Source of the DNA: Camarhynchus parvulus
Taxonomy: Eukaryota > Chordata > Aves > Passeriformes > Thraupidae
Length of the DNA stretch: 64,000 nt
Reading direction: 5' to 3'
NCBI RefSeq assembly: GCF_901933205.1
Contig: NC_044573.1
Location: forward strand, 85,022,546 to 85,086,545
The position numbers and the translations under genes were made by a program. Each line of letters opens with the position of its first letter. Position 1 is the first letter of the stretch. The notes beneath the pieces were generated by a model. The model searched no databases. It saw nothing but the letters and a program-made list of their open reading frames with translations, and was not told the origin of the DNA. Shown here piece by piece: positions 1 through 14,900 of this stretch.

Positions 1-2625
1 CTGGTGTGCCACTGTCATAACATGCTACTGTCATACTGCTACCCACAAAGATGTAACACAGAGGAATAATAAGGAATGATTGCGCCAGTTGGATATCTTT
101 CCTGTAAATTCTATCAACATGCAAAAACTGAAAACAGAGTCAATAAAAGAATGCTGACCTCTTGGAGATTTATAGGAGTTGAACTCTTTATAATGCTTTC
201 ATATTTAAGTCCTTTGACTCACGGTTGAAACTTACTAGTCAGAAAACAGGGTTCATTTGTTACTTGTTTCAAGTTATAAAGTAAATAAGAAATCAACTTT
301 ATAAAAATAATTTAAATGAAATAAGACTGCAATTGAAGTTTTATAAATGACAGAATATATTTTCTATAATTCTTTTATAAAACATGTAAGATTTGAATAT
401 AAAATTTCTGAAGTTCCATATTTTTGCTGATAAAAAGAATGTACTCACAGAAGCATATTCTAACTAAATGTAATTTTAAAAACCCAACCAAACAAGTGAG
501 TTGGTGAGATTATCAAAGTCATCAACAGTAAAAATAAAACAAGCACAGCAAGTACTATTTTGTAGTAGTGGAGCTAAGACTAATTATTAAATACAATTAT
601 TAGATACTGAATGGGGATCTCTGTTGTTTGTAAAAAGTAATTTGAAAGGATGCTGCTAAGGAAATACTTTTAAGAAAATAAATACTAGTTTGTATCCATG
701 AATGAGAACATTTAATTCTAAATTAACGTTGAAATGGGATGTTTTCCAGCATCACAGCTTCATGGTGGCAATTTTTTTAAAGGTGACTAGTTATTTAGGG
801 TAATAACACATGGGAGTATGAAAATTAAATAAATACAGATGGTATATTTGATTTACAAAAATTATCCTCAACTTCTTTGAGCAAAGTTTAATTTCTCCCT
901 AGTTTTACTGGAAATACCTCTATGATAAAATACTAACATTTTTGTTTTGACTCTGAAAGCAATATATAATCTCTGTAATAATCTTTTATCACAGTATCAC
1001 ATTAAAACTTTTTGCATTTACATTATTTTAGATACTTACTGACTGCATTTCTGTTTGTTTTCCTACTTTTTATTTACTGTTCAGTTTGTGATTTGTATTC
1101 TCCTCACCTCCACAAGCCCTTTCAAGAGCTTCAAAATGATGCAGCTGCTGGGTGGTACAGATGTACTCTATTTCCACTAACATGCTGAGAATAAAAATGA
1201 TTATTTGTTCATTAACGTTTCATGCCCTATTTTTCAAGATTTACTTTCTCCACACCTGTTGAAGGTTTTGGATCTTGTGCAGCTTATCCAATAAATCAGG
1301 CTTAGTACCTCCTACAAATTTCAAAAAACCATTGCCTTCCAACTGGTAAAACTATTGGCTTCGTCTTTTGCATTAAGCTATATCAAATTGGAGTTTCAAA
1401 TTTTTTAAATAAAAGAAAATACAGAAATTGTTACTGTATTGCTAAAAAAGAATGTTAGTCATGCTATATTCTCAAAGTTTGTTCTTCTCTGAAGCATAGG
1501 CTCGGTAAATCCACAATGACTATATCTATGAAATACAAACCAACTCAGCTTTCACCATGTTAAGCACCAAAATCAGTGATTAAAATTTTTAAATTAATTC
1601 CCCAGCTGTGGGTATAAAATGAAATATTGTATATTTTACATGAGTGTTTTTTGTCAGATTAGGCATTCTGAAACTGAGTCCCAAAAAACCACAAGTGCAG
1701 TTCCTGTCACCTTGCAGTCTGCTCAGTGTCAAGGGCAGGTGCTCTTTGCAGAAGAGCCACACCTGTCAGTATTGATCTGAATGTCAGCATGAAACCAAAA
1801 TGCTTTGAACATGACTATCTCTGTGAGCACCTGCCCTTCATGAGGACACAACTCCCTGCTACACACAAGACTGTCAAGCACCTGTCATAAGCAAGGAATG
1901 ACTGTGTTATTCTGCACTTCCAACCTAAGTGGCAGAAGTTAACTTTGCTGTCTCTATTCAAGCCACATGTAGAAGGTCAGTTAGGTTTGGTTGTTAAGAA
2001 GTTGGTCAGGGGCTGAGGTCATGGGCAGCTCATGCCAATGATTTAATGCGGAAAACTGTGAAATGTTAAACCAAATGACATTCAGGGGGAATATACACAG
2101 TCATTAAATACAAGGTGTAGAATACCCAGCGTTAGGTGGAACAGAGGGAAGCCAAGCCAGGTCTCTCTGCAGGACCTCTCTGCCTTTGAGGAAGTTGACA
2201 GCTCCTCCCATTATGTCCCCAACCTGATGTTTGCTCTGTAAACAAATTTGAGACTTCAGGCAGTGAGTGGCATGGTGCTGTTCTTTGGCTGCATTCCCCC
2301 AAACTGCCCTCTAACCTTCTGACAGCCACTCAGCCACAAAATTAGACAAATTCCTACTAGATCTCTAGTGTCTCATGAAAAGCTCATTGAGGATAGGTTG
2401 TCTTTGTTCAATACTGAGATCAGGAAACTCGATGTTGTTGTGGATATTTCTACCTCTCTATTTGATACAAATTCATGTTCTCGATTAGGATCTTTTCTGA
2501 GCATATTCTGCAAGGATCTGCTCTCAATATATTTACCCTTATTTCTTCATCCTACCTTTAAAAATCCTAAAGGGCAGCTGGATTTGCTTTGTACTGGTAA
2601 ATATTAAAGTGAATGGAATGAGAGT

Positions 2626-2639
2626 AAAAAAAAAAAAAA
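2626..2639 (+). repeat. A14 homopolymer
   Basis: Fourteen A in a row, not preceded by a recognisable retroelement. Confidence 0.95.
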
Positions 2640-5600
2640 GTAAAAATCCATCCCAGAAATGGGAAAAGACACATTTGTTCTTGATTCTCACGATGGAACC
2701 TATCAAAAATGGTGGTCTACAAAAATATATCCCAAGGCAGGAAGGGAGTTCCTTCACTTCACTTGACTGGAACCATCCACTCCCCATCTTGAAGGGGACA
2801 AATTCTCACATGATTGATTTGGCACAGCTTTTCTATTGTTTTTGCTAGAATTCCTGACAAAGTCTGATTACAAGAATGGTTGTGGCTCTCTGGGTTGTCT
2901 GGAAGATTAGCCAGTTGTAACTTAATAAAATTCACAGAAAACACAAACTCATATCATATCTATGCTTCTTTTCTATGTTACATTAATTGGGTCAATTTTA
3001 CAATTCAAGCAATATTCTTGAGCTATCCCCCATGACCCCATAAGAAACTCAAATAAAACCAAACACTGACATGGGGACCAACAGATGACCTGATTAACAC
3101 TGAGGGTGGCAGGGAAACAACAAACATCTGCTACTGCAATGCTCTTTTTCATTTCACAATGTCAGTTTACAGCCAAGAATATTTGCAGATATTTTGAAAA
3201 CAAACCAAAGAATAATTAAAAATTTTATGTTTTTTAAAAAACTAAAAAAAAATTGATTTCTTTATATTATCAAAGAGGAAGCTGGGAGACTACAGTTTGC
3301 AAGGACTTACTGGGAACTGGAGTCTGGTAACAGATTTTCAGTCTTGTAGACAAAGACAGAATTTTGTGTCTGGAATCTGAAGCTAGCTATGTGCGGAAGC
3401 TTGGAAATAAGATGCTTTCTTTTAACAATAATGATAATAAACAGGTTACAAAACACTCTGAAGGACTGGAAAACACTAAATCGGGGTTATGTAGTATTTT
3501 TCTAAAAATAATATGCTCTTGTTCAGGTGGAGAACTTTCATGGGTTCATTTATACAGGTAATAGTTTATTATTAGAATGGGCACATCTTGTTCCTAAATT
3601 TATGAAGTTCATATCTGTTGCCTTAATTTATCAGATTATGATAATGAAAAAATACTCTTGTTTTATATACTTTGAACACACAGGAAACTCAAGAGTGTTA
3701 TCACTCCTGAGAAGTAAAAGTTTCTGAAAGAATATCCATGTTTGGAGCAAACAGGATCTGAAAACTCTTTTTAATATTTTCATATAAAACATGCAATCTT
3801 TTAAATCTTCTGGAAAGTATTATTATTTTTTTAAAAATAGATTCTCTTTTATTTTAAACCAATCATCAGTGTCTAAAATTTGAAAATTACTTGAGATTCT
3901 CCCAGTATAGAACCATTTAGAATGTAGATAAATCCCAAATATAAATAAAACTCATTAATTCAGCTCTCAAGTCTATGTAGATTTGCAGGGATTTACTGCT
4001 ACTTACTGTACACAGAAAAATTAACATTTTTAAGAGCTTTATCTAGCTCAGTGGGACTGCAATGGATTGATTTCAAACACAGCAGCTGAAGCAAACACAC
4101 TACCCTTTTTTTTATTACCATATTTCTACCCAGGGGGCAGCACTCTAATTCTAAATATTTATTATGAAAACCTGTATACCAGTTTCTAAGAAACCAAGAT
4201 TTCTCTTGATAGCTGCCCTCTGCAGAAGAGTTAAAGCACTCATCTTTAGAAACTCTCCTCATAAATAGCGTCAAATTCTGGAATCCCACACCTTAAATAC
4301 TAAATATAAGATTTGCTACTTCGAAGGATTTTTTTCATACCATTGAAGAGAGAAGAAGAGCTACTAGAACGTCTTCTTGTATAGTCAGTCTTTAGATCTA
4401 GGTTCTGTACATTAAAATTAAAAATCCTACCTTATCCTTGGGCTGTACGTAATAATTTACACCTCATGACACTATTAATTTGAGGCCCACATCCAATCTC
4501 AGTTTAAGAAACGATGAGATGGAAAATTCAAACTCAACTTTGAAACTTCCTAAAACAACAAAACCATTGATTCTTTCAAATGTGGAAACAGATTCTGTCT
4601 CTTTGTCTTAATCTTTAATTCCATGGTGTGTTTAGCTAGGTATGATATGATGTTTTCTCTGCATGGGTGCATCTAGATGCTCTGAAGCTTTACCTGTGAA
4701 ACTGATTTTAGATAAGACAAACATCCACTTTTGAATAATGTTCAAATTCTTTTCTAATTACATGTCTCCTTTTCAAACATTCTTTTAAACCTGTGATCGG
4801 TCTGTCTCCAGTGTTCTAATTTTGTTCTAATATTGGTTTGGATACACCTCTTTAACACACTTCAGAAAAAGCTTGTTCATTGCAATACTGTACTGAGAAC
4901 CAGGTAAGAGGGGCTCATGTGAAGGACTTGAGCACCTTCTTCATTTGCTATCACTGCTGAGGTTGTGAGGACAAGCATTTTTTATATCAGTTGATTCTTG
5001 TCATCAGTTTTCAATTTTTAAGTCTATCATTAAGCTAAATCATATAAACTCATAATTGATTTGAAATGAAATTCACTCCATATGAACATTAAAATCCATA
5101 AAGCCCTTATTTGGGAGCCAGTCTGTTCACTTCATAAATGGGTTACACACGATCTACAAATAAAGGTCTTTTCCTTCCTTTTTGTTTCTGGTATAATTTT
5201 ATAAGACCTTCTTTAAATAATCATCATGGCTCCACCAAAGTAGTTGCAACTGACAGACGAGCTGAAAGAGTTGAACCCAAGTATATGAGAAACGGGATCA
5301 CAAAAGGTATTGGCAGAACCTTGTACAAATCTTGTCTGAAGATAATCGTTACCATAGTGTAGCAACTCTGTGAATAAAGCATGTATGAGACCCGGATTTT
5401 AAAGAGAAACTCGATCTGTTTTAATAATGACACATTCCTTTATTTTCCCATAAAATACACACAACTCATTTCAACATATGTAGCAGCAGATCTACTGACC
5501 TGAATTGCTTTAAATGCACAACAGTAATTCAGTCTCACAGCCAGAAATAGGAGCATTTGATGGTATAATTAAAAAGTTATGTCAATGTTTATGTACAAGT

Positions 5601-7660
5601 AGCTCAGACAAAGATGGCATTCTTTAGTCTTGAGCGCATAACTTTTTAATATTAATGATACTTTTATGAACATGGAAAGATTACAAATGACAGTCCAATA
5701 AATCTGCATATATGCTCTGCTAGAATATATCCTACTTCTGTTCTTGCATGTATTTTAAGCTACACTGCTCTCACTTCAGCCAGCTAAAAAAGACAGCTTT
5801 TGATTATTGTGATGATGCAACTAAATTCACAGTTCAGCTTTTTATAAAAGCCCTGAATACAAAATAGAACCATATGATCCGTCTCATCCAAATGCAGACA
5901 ATCATGTATCTCTAAATGAGATTTTAATTTAAAATTAAATAATCCTGTATTACTCAGTCTTCGCATAATATTTTACTGTATTGTTTCTAATCAAAATATT
6001 TTAGTATCAGGATCACATCATTCCAAAAAAAATAATTTTTTTCTAATATGAGCTCTGGGGAGGAAAACTTGCATTTTTTTTCTGTCTCTTCTCCTTTCTC
6101 CATAAAAGTGGGATGAAATAATTTGCCAATCTTATCAGAACATGGAATAGTTTTTCAGTTAATATGCCCATCAGCATCCACTGTTTAAAAAGGAACCATT
6201 AGTACTTCCTTTTTTGTTTTGATGGTTTAGATCTGAAATTATCACTCTTCATTGTGGTGCTGCCACAAGCTTGGCTAAACTAGCAAAATCCTTCTGTTTT
6301 CTTTTTATTCACATCAAATTGCCTTCCTCACTGATTGTCTTCTCCCCTGCCCGTCTGGGAGATTGGATAAACAGAAACAATATCTCATTCACCACTACGC
6401 ATCATATCGAAACTTTCTGTGCTATAACTACTTTTTTAAAACATCAGAGATACATAACAGCACAGTATTTTTTAAATGCAGACCTCTGCAGAAAATCCTT
6501 TAAATCCAATCATATTCACACTTGATTTAAAAAAGAGTAGCCATCAATAAACATGTTATTTAAATTCAATTTAACATTCTTTTAGAGTCAAAGAAATAAT
6601 CAATGTATTCTGTGTGCTAACTAAACAGAGATACCAGAGGCCAAGGTATTTATTAACTCTAAGAACAGTTCATTGGCAGCTTTACTCTGTGCTGCTGGAG
6701 GTCACAGCACTTGTCTCAGCAGAGAAAACATGCAACAAACTAATGCGTAGTTGGCAGTGGAAATTCAGAAAGAGTTTTTTTTGGAGAAGTATGTCTACTT
6801 TGGAATATATTGCTGGAAAGAAAACAACCTAAACTACTAACAAATGTTTTTGTTGTCATGTACCATGTTTTAGCAACTTTCAGCACATCCAGGAAAAAAA
6901 TAAAACACCCCTATATTCACACTTGATTTTTACATTGTAAAAATCTACTCTTCTCTTAAAATGTGATGAAAAATTGCTGAGATAATTTGATATGCTGGAA
7001 AGTAAGAACACATTCAACTATGCTAATACCTACTAAATAATTTTTCATATACTTGGGTGTTTGAAAGCATATGTCAGAAAACCCAGAATGTAATAAAACC
7101 CTCTATATCTTTTAGAAAATGGCAATAGTTAATATTAAAATTCTAATATATTTGAAATATAACATAGAAAACTACAGTGCTTTAAAAGAGCTGTTTGGTA
7201 AATTACCATCCTTCATCCTCACTGATCCTAATGGGAAAAGATGCCACTGTCCATGTCAGGTAAATTTACATCATGATTGATTTCCTTTCTGATATTATTG
7301 CTAAACTAGGTACCAGTGTCAAAACTAGAATTTGGTCTGAGGTCCAGGGAAAAACTATCTTTTTATTTCCCAGACTGATCTAGTAGTCCCAATATTGATC
7401 TTTGTTAATTTTGATTTGACCAGATGAACTGAACTGTATTACTTCTACAGGTTTGAGACTTCATATTTTTATGCAGACAGATATTAACACAGCAAGATTT
7501 TCTCCATTAAACTTTTTCCTTCTCATGCAGTAACACAGACCTCAAAAAAATATGGATTGGAAAGCTTCAGTTTAAATTGCAGTTGGTTTGGGTTTTTGTT
7601 TATGTGTTTGCTGGGTTGTGGATTTTTTTTTTTTGGTGGGGGATTGTTGGTTTGTTTTGA

Positions 7661-7697
7661 GTTTAGTTTAGTTTAGTTTTGTTTTGTTTTGTTTTGT
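7661..7697 (+). repeat. Pentanucleotide array (GTTTA)3(GTTTT)4
   Basis: Seven pentamers in a row with a switch from GTTTA to GTTTT, set in a T/G-rich stretch (about 7590-7710). The other strand is A/C-rich. Ordinary simple repeat. Confidence 0.9.
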
Positions 7698-10600
7698 TGG
7701 GGTTTTTTAATCAGTGAGTAGGTGTAGTTTTTTCAGAACTACTGTGATTATTGCATGCAAACCTAGAATCCCCAGAAAAAGGGGAGGGAGGGGAAGAACT
7801 TAATGTAACATTCCAGAAGTCAAAATATCTGTGTGTTTTGTTTTACTCTTCAGGTTGACTGCATTAGATAGATAATGTGTAAAACCAAGAAATTTAGCAA
7901 TTCATAAATATCTCTAAGTTTCTAATCTGACTACACTGGCACGAACTGTTTCATCATTGAAACATATTTTCCTGAATCCAATGTCAAGAATTTTGTGAGT
8001 AAATGAAGCTAATGGTATAGATATTATAGAATAATGCAACATACCTAGTAGAAGGATATTTTAGGAGCCTGCTGAATCCCCAGGGTTATAAAATCTATTT
8101 AGAAAGAAGTAAAGTAGTGGTATTTTAAGCAATCTGAGCTCTCCTTTATTTAAACCATGCTCACATACTTAATTTAAAAGATCTAATTCTTTTTTTATGT
8201 TATTTTAAATGTAGTAGAAAATTATACTATGGGTCACAGTGCTTCCTTAAGTGAGTTCTCTCACTGTTATGTTCCTGTCAGTTTGTGATGTGCTATGAAT
8301 GAAGCCTTTATGCCTCTTCAGCACAGTAGGCTGTAAATTAATAGGTGCAAAGAAAGCAATAGTGTTCTGTGAATTATGTGCCAACTTAGTGCCTCTGTAC
8401 TTCTCACTTCATACACGACTCCCATGCTGGTGTTAACAGCTAAGTGGTCTCTGTGTCCTTACAGCTAACACAGGCAAGAGATTATGAGTTCAGACACTAC
8501 TAATAGCATGGAGTATATTTACCCTCCTATCTCTTTTAAGGTCAAAATCCTTGTAAAATCTTCAACATACTTTTATACATACAGATACTAATATGTATTT
8601 ATATATATATGTATTTAGCAGGGAAAAAATGACAAGAGATAAGTGATGCATTTCAGATATGCTTTCTTCAAATACAAGCCCAAGAACTTTTGTAAGATAT
8701 CTATGAGAGACATTATCATAAACTAAACATATTTATTGAGATTTGTCTTTGCAGCAGGACTCTAAACAATCTTATTTTTTCTTTAATCAGATAAACCTCA
8801 AATAATATACAAATATATGTATATATACACAATATATAATAGGAACAAAAACTGTGGTCCTTATTCCTTCCAACACTTCATTTCTTCCAGTGCAATGCCA
8901 GCGACTCAGAGATCACATACAAATTTGGATGCTACATTTCAGCTTATTTTTGAAACCACTACTTGCACTCTTTTTTCTTCTTTTCGCTAAGGCCATTTCA
9001 ACAATTGAAAACTGCAGACTCATCACTGCAAATAGCAGAGCTCATCTCCTTATATACTTACTTATATTTACTTATATACTACATTATTTAATATATACTT
9101 AAATAATAAAAAAAAACTCCACAGCAACCAGATATGTTCCTCTGTATCAAAACATTTTTTAAAAAATGCCACTAGGACGCTGAAAGCAACAGCAAGACAA
9201 TGCCCAGGATGGTGGAAATAAAGTAACCCTGTCTTAAGATACCAATTTCCCTGCAGTTTTGCTTTCTTAACCATAGTCAGGTTTCATCTTCTCTCCTACA
9301 TAAATTTTAGGGAGGGTGAGCTGTTCACTACCTGTCTAATCAAAGCTATTTTTTTTTTAATTTCCATAGACTCCAAAGATACTGAGCAGTGTTCACTGTA
9401 TTTCCCCAAGCCTGCTAACAATTTACTTACAACTGTGGATAATTCATTTTTTCAAGTAGGCATTTGAATGCCTGAAGAAAATCCATTTTGGAACATGATG
9501 ATTTTGATAAATATAGCCAAGTACAAGATATATCACTGATGATATCAGCTTTTTAATCCTTATTATAGTAAAACAGTAGGAGCGAAAAAGCTGTTTATCT
9601 GCACATGTTTGGGTTTAGCAACTGCTTAAAAAAAAACAACAACTGGCTATAGACACAATTAAAACTTGCTATTTCCCACTCAGGGAATTTTAAAAGACTC
9701 TGGAGAGCAATACTTTTAGAACTAGAGTACACCAATTGCCTGTATGACATGTTTAGTATACATAGCTGATGTCCTATGCAAAACACTCTGCCAATTTTCT
9801 GTATAAATCCCCTAATATGTGAGTGGAGATACTCCTTTCGGAGACTGTGCTTAACAGCACTGAGACCAGTGAGATATTCTCTCCAAGATCATACAACTCC
9901 ACAGGAACTCAAGTTCAGCACTGTGTTTGCGAACTTTTGATACACTGTTTTGATTGTGACTAAAGCACACGGTCGACTTAAAAAATATATATATAATCTT
10001 GGGATGTATGTTTTTCAATCCTTTATCTACCAGAAACCACGATCAACTATGATTTGTCCATTCTTTTTTGGGATAGCTTTTAACAGATTTTAAACTTAAA
10101 CCATTTAACACAGCAGGAAATGCTGAGGGAGAACACTGAAAAAGGGCGCATTTGTGGGAGCGAAGGGAGCAGCAGGAGCACAGGTATCGCCAACAAAAAA
10201 ACAACTTGGAGAAACCCAGAGAGGCGAGCATGAGTACCAAAGGCAGCAACTGACAGGACTGAGAAGATGAGGAAAAGATTTATTCCACTGAGCCTTTTGA
10301 AGGGACAAGATGTTTGCCATATTAGTTATTTTGGGGATTTTTCTGTCATTTATTCAGTTTTTAATATGCAAATCCCTTCTGATGATACCTTCTGTAGTAA
10401 GACTACGAACAAATCATGTGTGGAAGAAATCTCTTAGTAAAATGTATTTAATTAACAGAAATTTCATTCTAATCAGGTAAATAAACATATTATGAATTAC
10501 AAAGTCTGCAATGTTCTGTCAGGATCATTATATTTTTTCAGTCTTAAAAAGCTCTTCATACAGGCACAGAATCTACATTAGCCACTCACCTTAAAATTTC

Positions 10601-13407
10601 TTTGTCCCTCCAATGTATCTTGGGGGTTTGGTACTGAATAGTGCTGTATGGTAAATCAGTTTTAAATATTTTTGTGTTGTTACATATATTTCATAGGTTG
10701 GGTTCAAGTGCTAGATAACTTTATTGCTAATTTTCACATGTCATAGATTATGTAATCTTACATGGTAACTGAAAACTTTGCAGCATGAAAGTCAACAGAA
10801 AGAATTCGAGGGTAACTATGTGTCATTTGTTTTCCTGGAAAAAAAAAAGGTTCATGACAGGTCAGATGGACAAGTTATGGACAAGTAGAGAAGCTTAAAC
10901 CTATGGGTTTCCTAACCAAAACATCTTATAGGGGAAGTCCAGTTAAAAGCTAAAGAAAGATAAGAGCTCCCAAAAACTAGCAGGTAACAAGAGAACACTT
11001 TACCAGTAACTCCAAGGCAAGCATATAACTTTTCAGAGTTTCCCTGGTGAAACAAAAAAAGGAATGATGGTCATGATGTCTCTAAAGAGGCTAAAAAAGT
11101 AGGCAATGATACATAAATTAATAAAAATTGAATAGTTTCCTCAATGGAAAAGCTGGACTGCCTGTCTCCCCTTTGTTGCATAGCCATGGCATATCTTTTC
11201 TCACCTGATGGAGAAGGAAACAAAAAATAGTGCCTTATATTGGCACAGGTACATCCCAAGCCATTTTCTGGTGTAGTACTTTTTTATTGAAGGTGATCCA
11301 CAAGTGATGCATCTTTTAACAGCAAACCAATAGATGGTGCTCTTCAGCTGTCTAATTATGTAATTTTGAGCTAAACACTCAGCTCAGATGTCTGGATCTA
11401 CTGCCATAGGTGTCTATCAAAAAGGTGATCTAGACCACTCCATTACCTCATGCATCACTTTGCTATAGGCCTCTCACAAGGAGAGTGGTAATTAAGATAA
11501 CAACAGATCTATAAACAGGACAGAAAGCATGCAAATTGAAATCCTACTATTTTGAAATATATCTGAGTGTTTGGACTCGTGTATTTAACTAAGAAACACA
11601 AAATAGTATCCAGCTGTTATAAGAGTTATTCATTAACACAGAAACAAGAAGTGAGCTTCAGATGATTCCAGATACTTATGTCAAACTGTATGCCAAGATT
11701 ATAGCAATTCATTAGTGCTGCTTCCAAATCACTCTCATATCCACATAAAGTTTTATGGCCTTTCACTATGATATTGAAATGATTTATAAGGAAGTCAAAA
11801 TAACCTTAAAGGTAATTTTAAATAGCATTAGGAAATTAATTTAGACTAAAAAAGTACGAAGTGTAGTTCATTCTCCTGCATTTGCAAATACTGACAAAAA
11901 TATGAAGGATATTAATTTTGAGTTTAAATTGATGCACAGTAAGAAAAATCAGTATTATAAGGTCAAAGAAAAAAAATTGAACAAAATTTGTTCAAAATTA
12001 GGATTCCTCATTAAAAAAAAAAATTGCAGAATTATTCTTAGTGTCATCATCACCTTTCATGCACAGTATAACAGTCTGAGATAATTCGATAGTTTTTGAA
12101 AAATCATGGCCAAGCCACACTTCCATGAAAAAGTCTGCGCTGGACCTACTTATGATCATATGAATTGTCCAGCTTTACCAAACCTACACGTGATAATAAA
12201 AACCCCAAATCTTCCATCTCAAGGGGGAGTCTTGGGAAACATTAAGATGTCTTCAATAGGGTGCTTTCCCTAAGTAATAGATTTCTTTTTCAAAACTCTG
12301 TTCAGCTAAAGTCTAGATTTCTAAGATATTTGAGATACTTATTAATACTATCTTTAGATCCACCTTGGATTTAATTTTAAGTACCATATAACTTTATGCA
12401 GATTTATAAAGGGAGTTTATGTTTGGAAGTATTTTAAAAGTTATATTCAATGTTCAGCTTATTTTTTATACTCTAATAATTATTAACATAGAAGCCCTTC
12501 AGACTGAAAAGATGAACAATTTGCTGGACTTGGAGATGGGCTCCACACATAGCAGAGGCAGTTTTTCTGTTATCCTCTCAAAATTACTGTTTGTGGCATT
12601 GCAAACAATAGATTGCCAATGCAAAATAAAATTATTTTACACCTAAAACTCATTATGTAATAGCAAACCAAGAAAATTATTAAAATCCAAAAATATTTCT
12701 TTCACCTTTAGTCTAACTGATAGTATTTCTACTTTTTTTTACAGCTTAAAAAGGCTTTTCTATGTCCTTCACATTCATTTTGCACTCATGTTGCTCTTTT
12801 AAAACCTGTTGACACTTCTATTGATTCAAAGGAACAATTAAAAATATGGTCACCTATATTCATTCAAGATCCAGAGCCATATAATTGCTCTCTAATTTAA
12901 AAAAGCAACCAAACACACTCAAAACAAACCAAAAAATCCCCAAACAAATGAACTTTGAATAACTTTAGGCGTTCTAACTGAATCATGTACATAAAAGATA
13001 ATAATATCTCCTAACTCTTTTATAAACTAATTCCATTAGGATGGACCATATGAGTGATTTTAAAAATAAGAAAAGTTAACAAATCTCTTCTTCCTTATTA
13101 ATGCACTGGAAAAGAAGCCAACGATCAGCTATATAAACCAGAAATTTGCTGAGCATCTTATAGAATGTTTAAAAATGTCTTTAAAAACATGGCGTAATTC
13201 CAATTTTACAATATTAGTATTATATAGGAAATACGTAGAATCTATATAATTACTATAACATATACATATTTTACAGATACATCAGATTACTGTCCTTTAG
13301 CATTTAGATTCCACTTGTTCTTGGATTTCCATTGCTTTACTTAAAAAAAAATTTGTTCTTTCTTTTTTTACTGCAATCATGCTGGAACTGCTTCTAACCT
13401 TGCTGGT

Positions 13408-13683
13408 ATGTTTGGGGAGGGTAATCCAGACATATTGCATCATACACTAAAAACACTAAAGAATAATCAGTCTGATATTACTTTCTTAATTCTTGTTCTC
13501 TGTCTAGCTTTTACCATGCTCATATATGTGCCTTTTTTCACTTATTCTACAGCAATTATTCCTTTAAGGGAAAAAAACAATCCTAATTACCAGACCATGC
13601 TAATGGAATACGTGACTCCTAATACAGAATTAATGTCTAAAGCTGTTGACATGATGCTAGATACAATAAAAGGGAGCAATTAA
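13408..13683 (+). other. Lone 91-codon ORF, unidentified, possible retrocopy fragment
   Basis: An ATG-to-TAA frame on the plus strand. The same frame is open back to a stop at 13342-13344, about 21 codons before the ATG. The predicted product begins MFGEGNPDILHHTLKTL, has one strongly hydrophobic stretch (about residues 24-46, containing TFLILVLCLAFTMLIYVPFF) and a charged tail containing IIPLREKNNPNYQTMLMEYV and a run ending DTIKGSN. I do not recognise the family. The stop codon is followed by a short A run and a pyrimidine-rich stretch precedes the frame, but there is no long poly-A tail, no clear acceptor AG and no target-site duplication that I can see. It could be a decayed retrocopy, an exon of an unannotated transcript antisense to CSMD1, or a chance ORF. 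About 220 bases downstream is a CR1 fragment. Confidence 0.25.
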
Positions 13684-13904
13684 AAAAAAGTCACATTTTT
13701 CAATGATAACACCCCTAGACCATTAGTTTTAAGTATGGAACAACTTCCCATTTAAACACACAGCTGATTTTAGCATATCACAGAATGCACTACATTTAGC
13801 ATGGCTCTAATGTCACTATGGTAACTGTTCTGGCTTAAATATAGCTGAATGTGTAGCTCCATTCCAAGTTTTCCAAAAATCCTTTAAACATTTCTTATGA
13901 AACT

Positions 13905-14900
13905 GCTCATAGCTTCTCCAGGCTTTCATCAATGATCCTTGTACTAATCCTGCACTGGAATCACTGATACCACTACTGTTCATGGTATCTTCATCCATGC
14001 CACGGAGACTGGGATGAAGTGCATCCCCAGCAAATTTGCTGATGACGCCAAAATGTGTGGCGACATTGACACACCTGAGGAATAGGATGCCATCCAGAGG
14101 TACCAGGACAAGCTTGAAAAGGAGAAGTAGATCCATGGAAAACTCATGAGGGTCGAAAATGCCAAGTGTAAGGTGCGGCACCTGGGTCTGAACAACCCCT
14201 TGCATCAATCCAGGCTGGGGGACGAACAGACTGAAAGCAGCCCTGCCAAGAAGGACTTGGGAGTGCTGGTGGATGAGAGGCTGGACATGAGTTCCCATGT
14301 ATGGCCCTAAAAGCCAAATGTGTCCTGGGCTGCATCAAAAACACCACAGCCAGCAGGGCAAAGGAGGGGATTCTGCCCCTCTGCTCTGGTGAGGCCCCAC
14401 CTGGAGTGCTGCATCCAGCTCTGTGTCTCAGCACAGGGAAGATATGGACCTGTTCAACTGAGTACAAATGAGGGCTACAAAAATGAATGAAAGCTCGAAC
14501 ATTTCTCATGTAAGAAAAGGCTGAGAGGGTTGTGGCTGTTCAGCCTGGAAAGAGAAGGCTCTGTGGAGATCTCATTTCAGCCTTTCAGTACTTAAAAGAG
14601 GTTTATAAGAAAGAGAGGAACAGATTTTTTTTAGCACAACCTGATTTGATAGGACAAGGAGTAATGATTTTAAAGAGGGTAGATTTAGATTACATATAAA
14701 GACATTTTTTGACAGTGAAGGTAGACAAACAATGGAAAAAGTTGCCCTGAGAGGCGCTACATGTCTACGCCCAGAAACATTCAAGGTCAGGACAGAGCAA
14801 CCTCATCCATTTAAAGATGTCCTTGATCACAGTAGAGGTGTATTAGTAGATGGTCTTTTATGTTTCCTTCCAACCCAAATTATATTAAGATTCTATGATC
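13905..14900 (+). mobile_element. CR1 LINE 3' fragment (reverse-transcriptase end and 3' UTR)
   Basis: Reads like avian CR1 in sense orientation. The broken frame near 14029-14080 gives SKFADDAKMCGDIDTPEE then a stop; FADD (14035-14046) is the reverse-transcriptase catalytic motif. Downstream come the CR1 landmarks gatgccatccagagg, ctgggggacgaac, gccctgccaagaaggacttg, ctgggctgcatcaaaa, aggccccacctggagtgctg and agcctggaaagagaaggctc, and finally ccttccaaccc with a terminal ttctatgat. Many frame breaks show an old 5'-truncated copy. It is antisense to CSMD1. The 5' border is approximate. Confidence 0.92.

Noticed and set aside
13816..14298. 160-codon minus-strand ORF, the longest on that strand here
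   Set aside because: It lies opposite the CR1 reverse-transcriptase region; the plus strand carries FADD and CR1 landmarks. The open frame is a by-product of CR1 composition.
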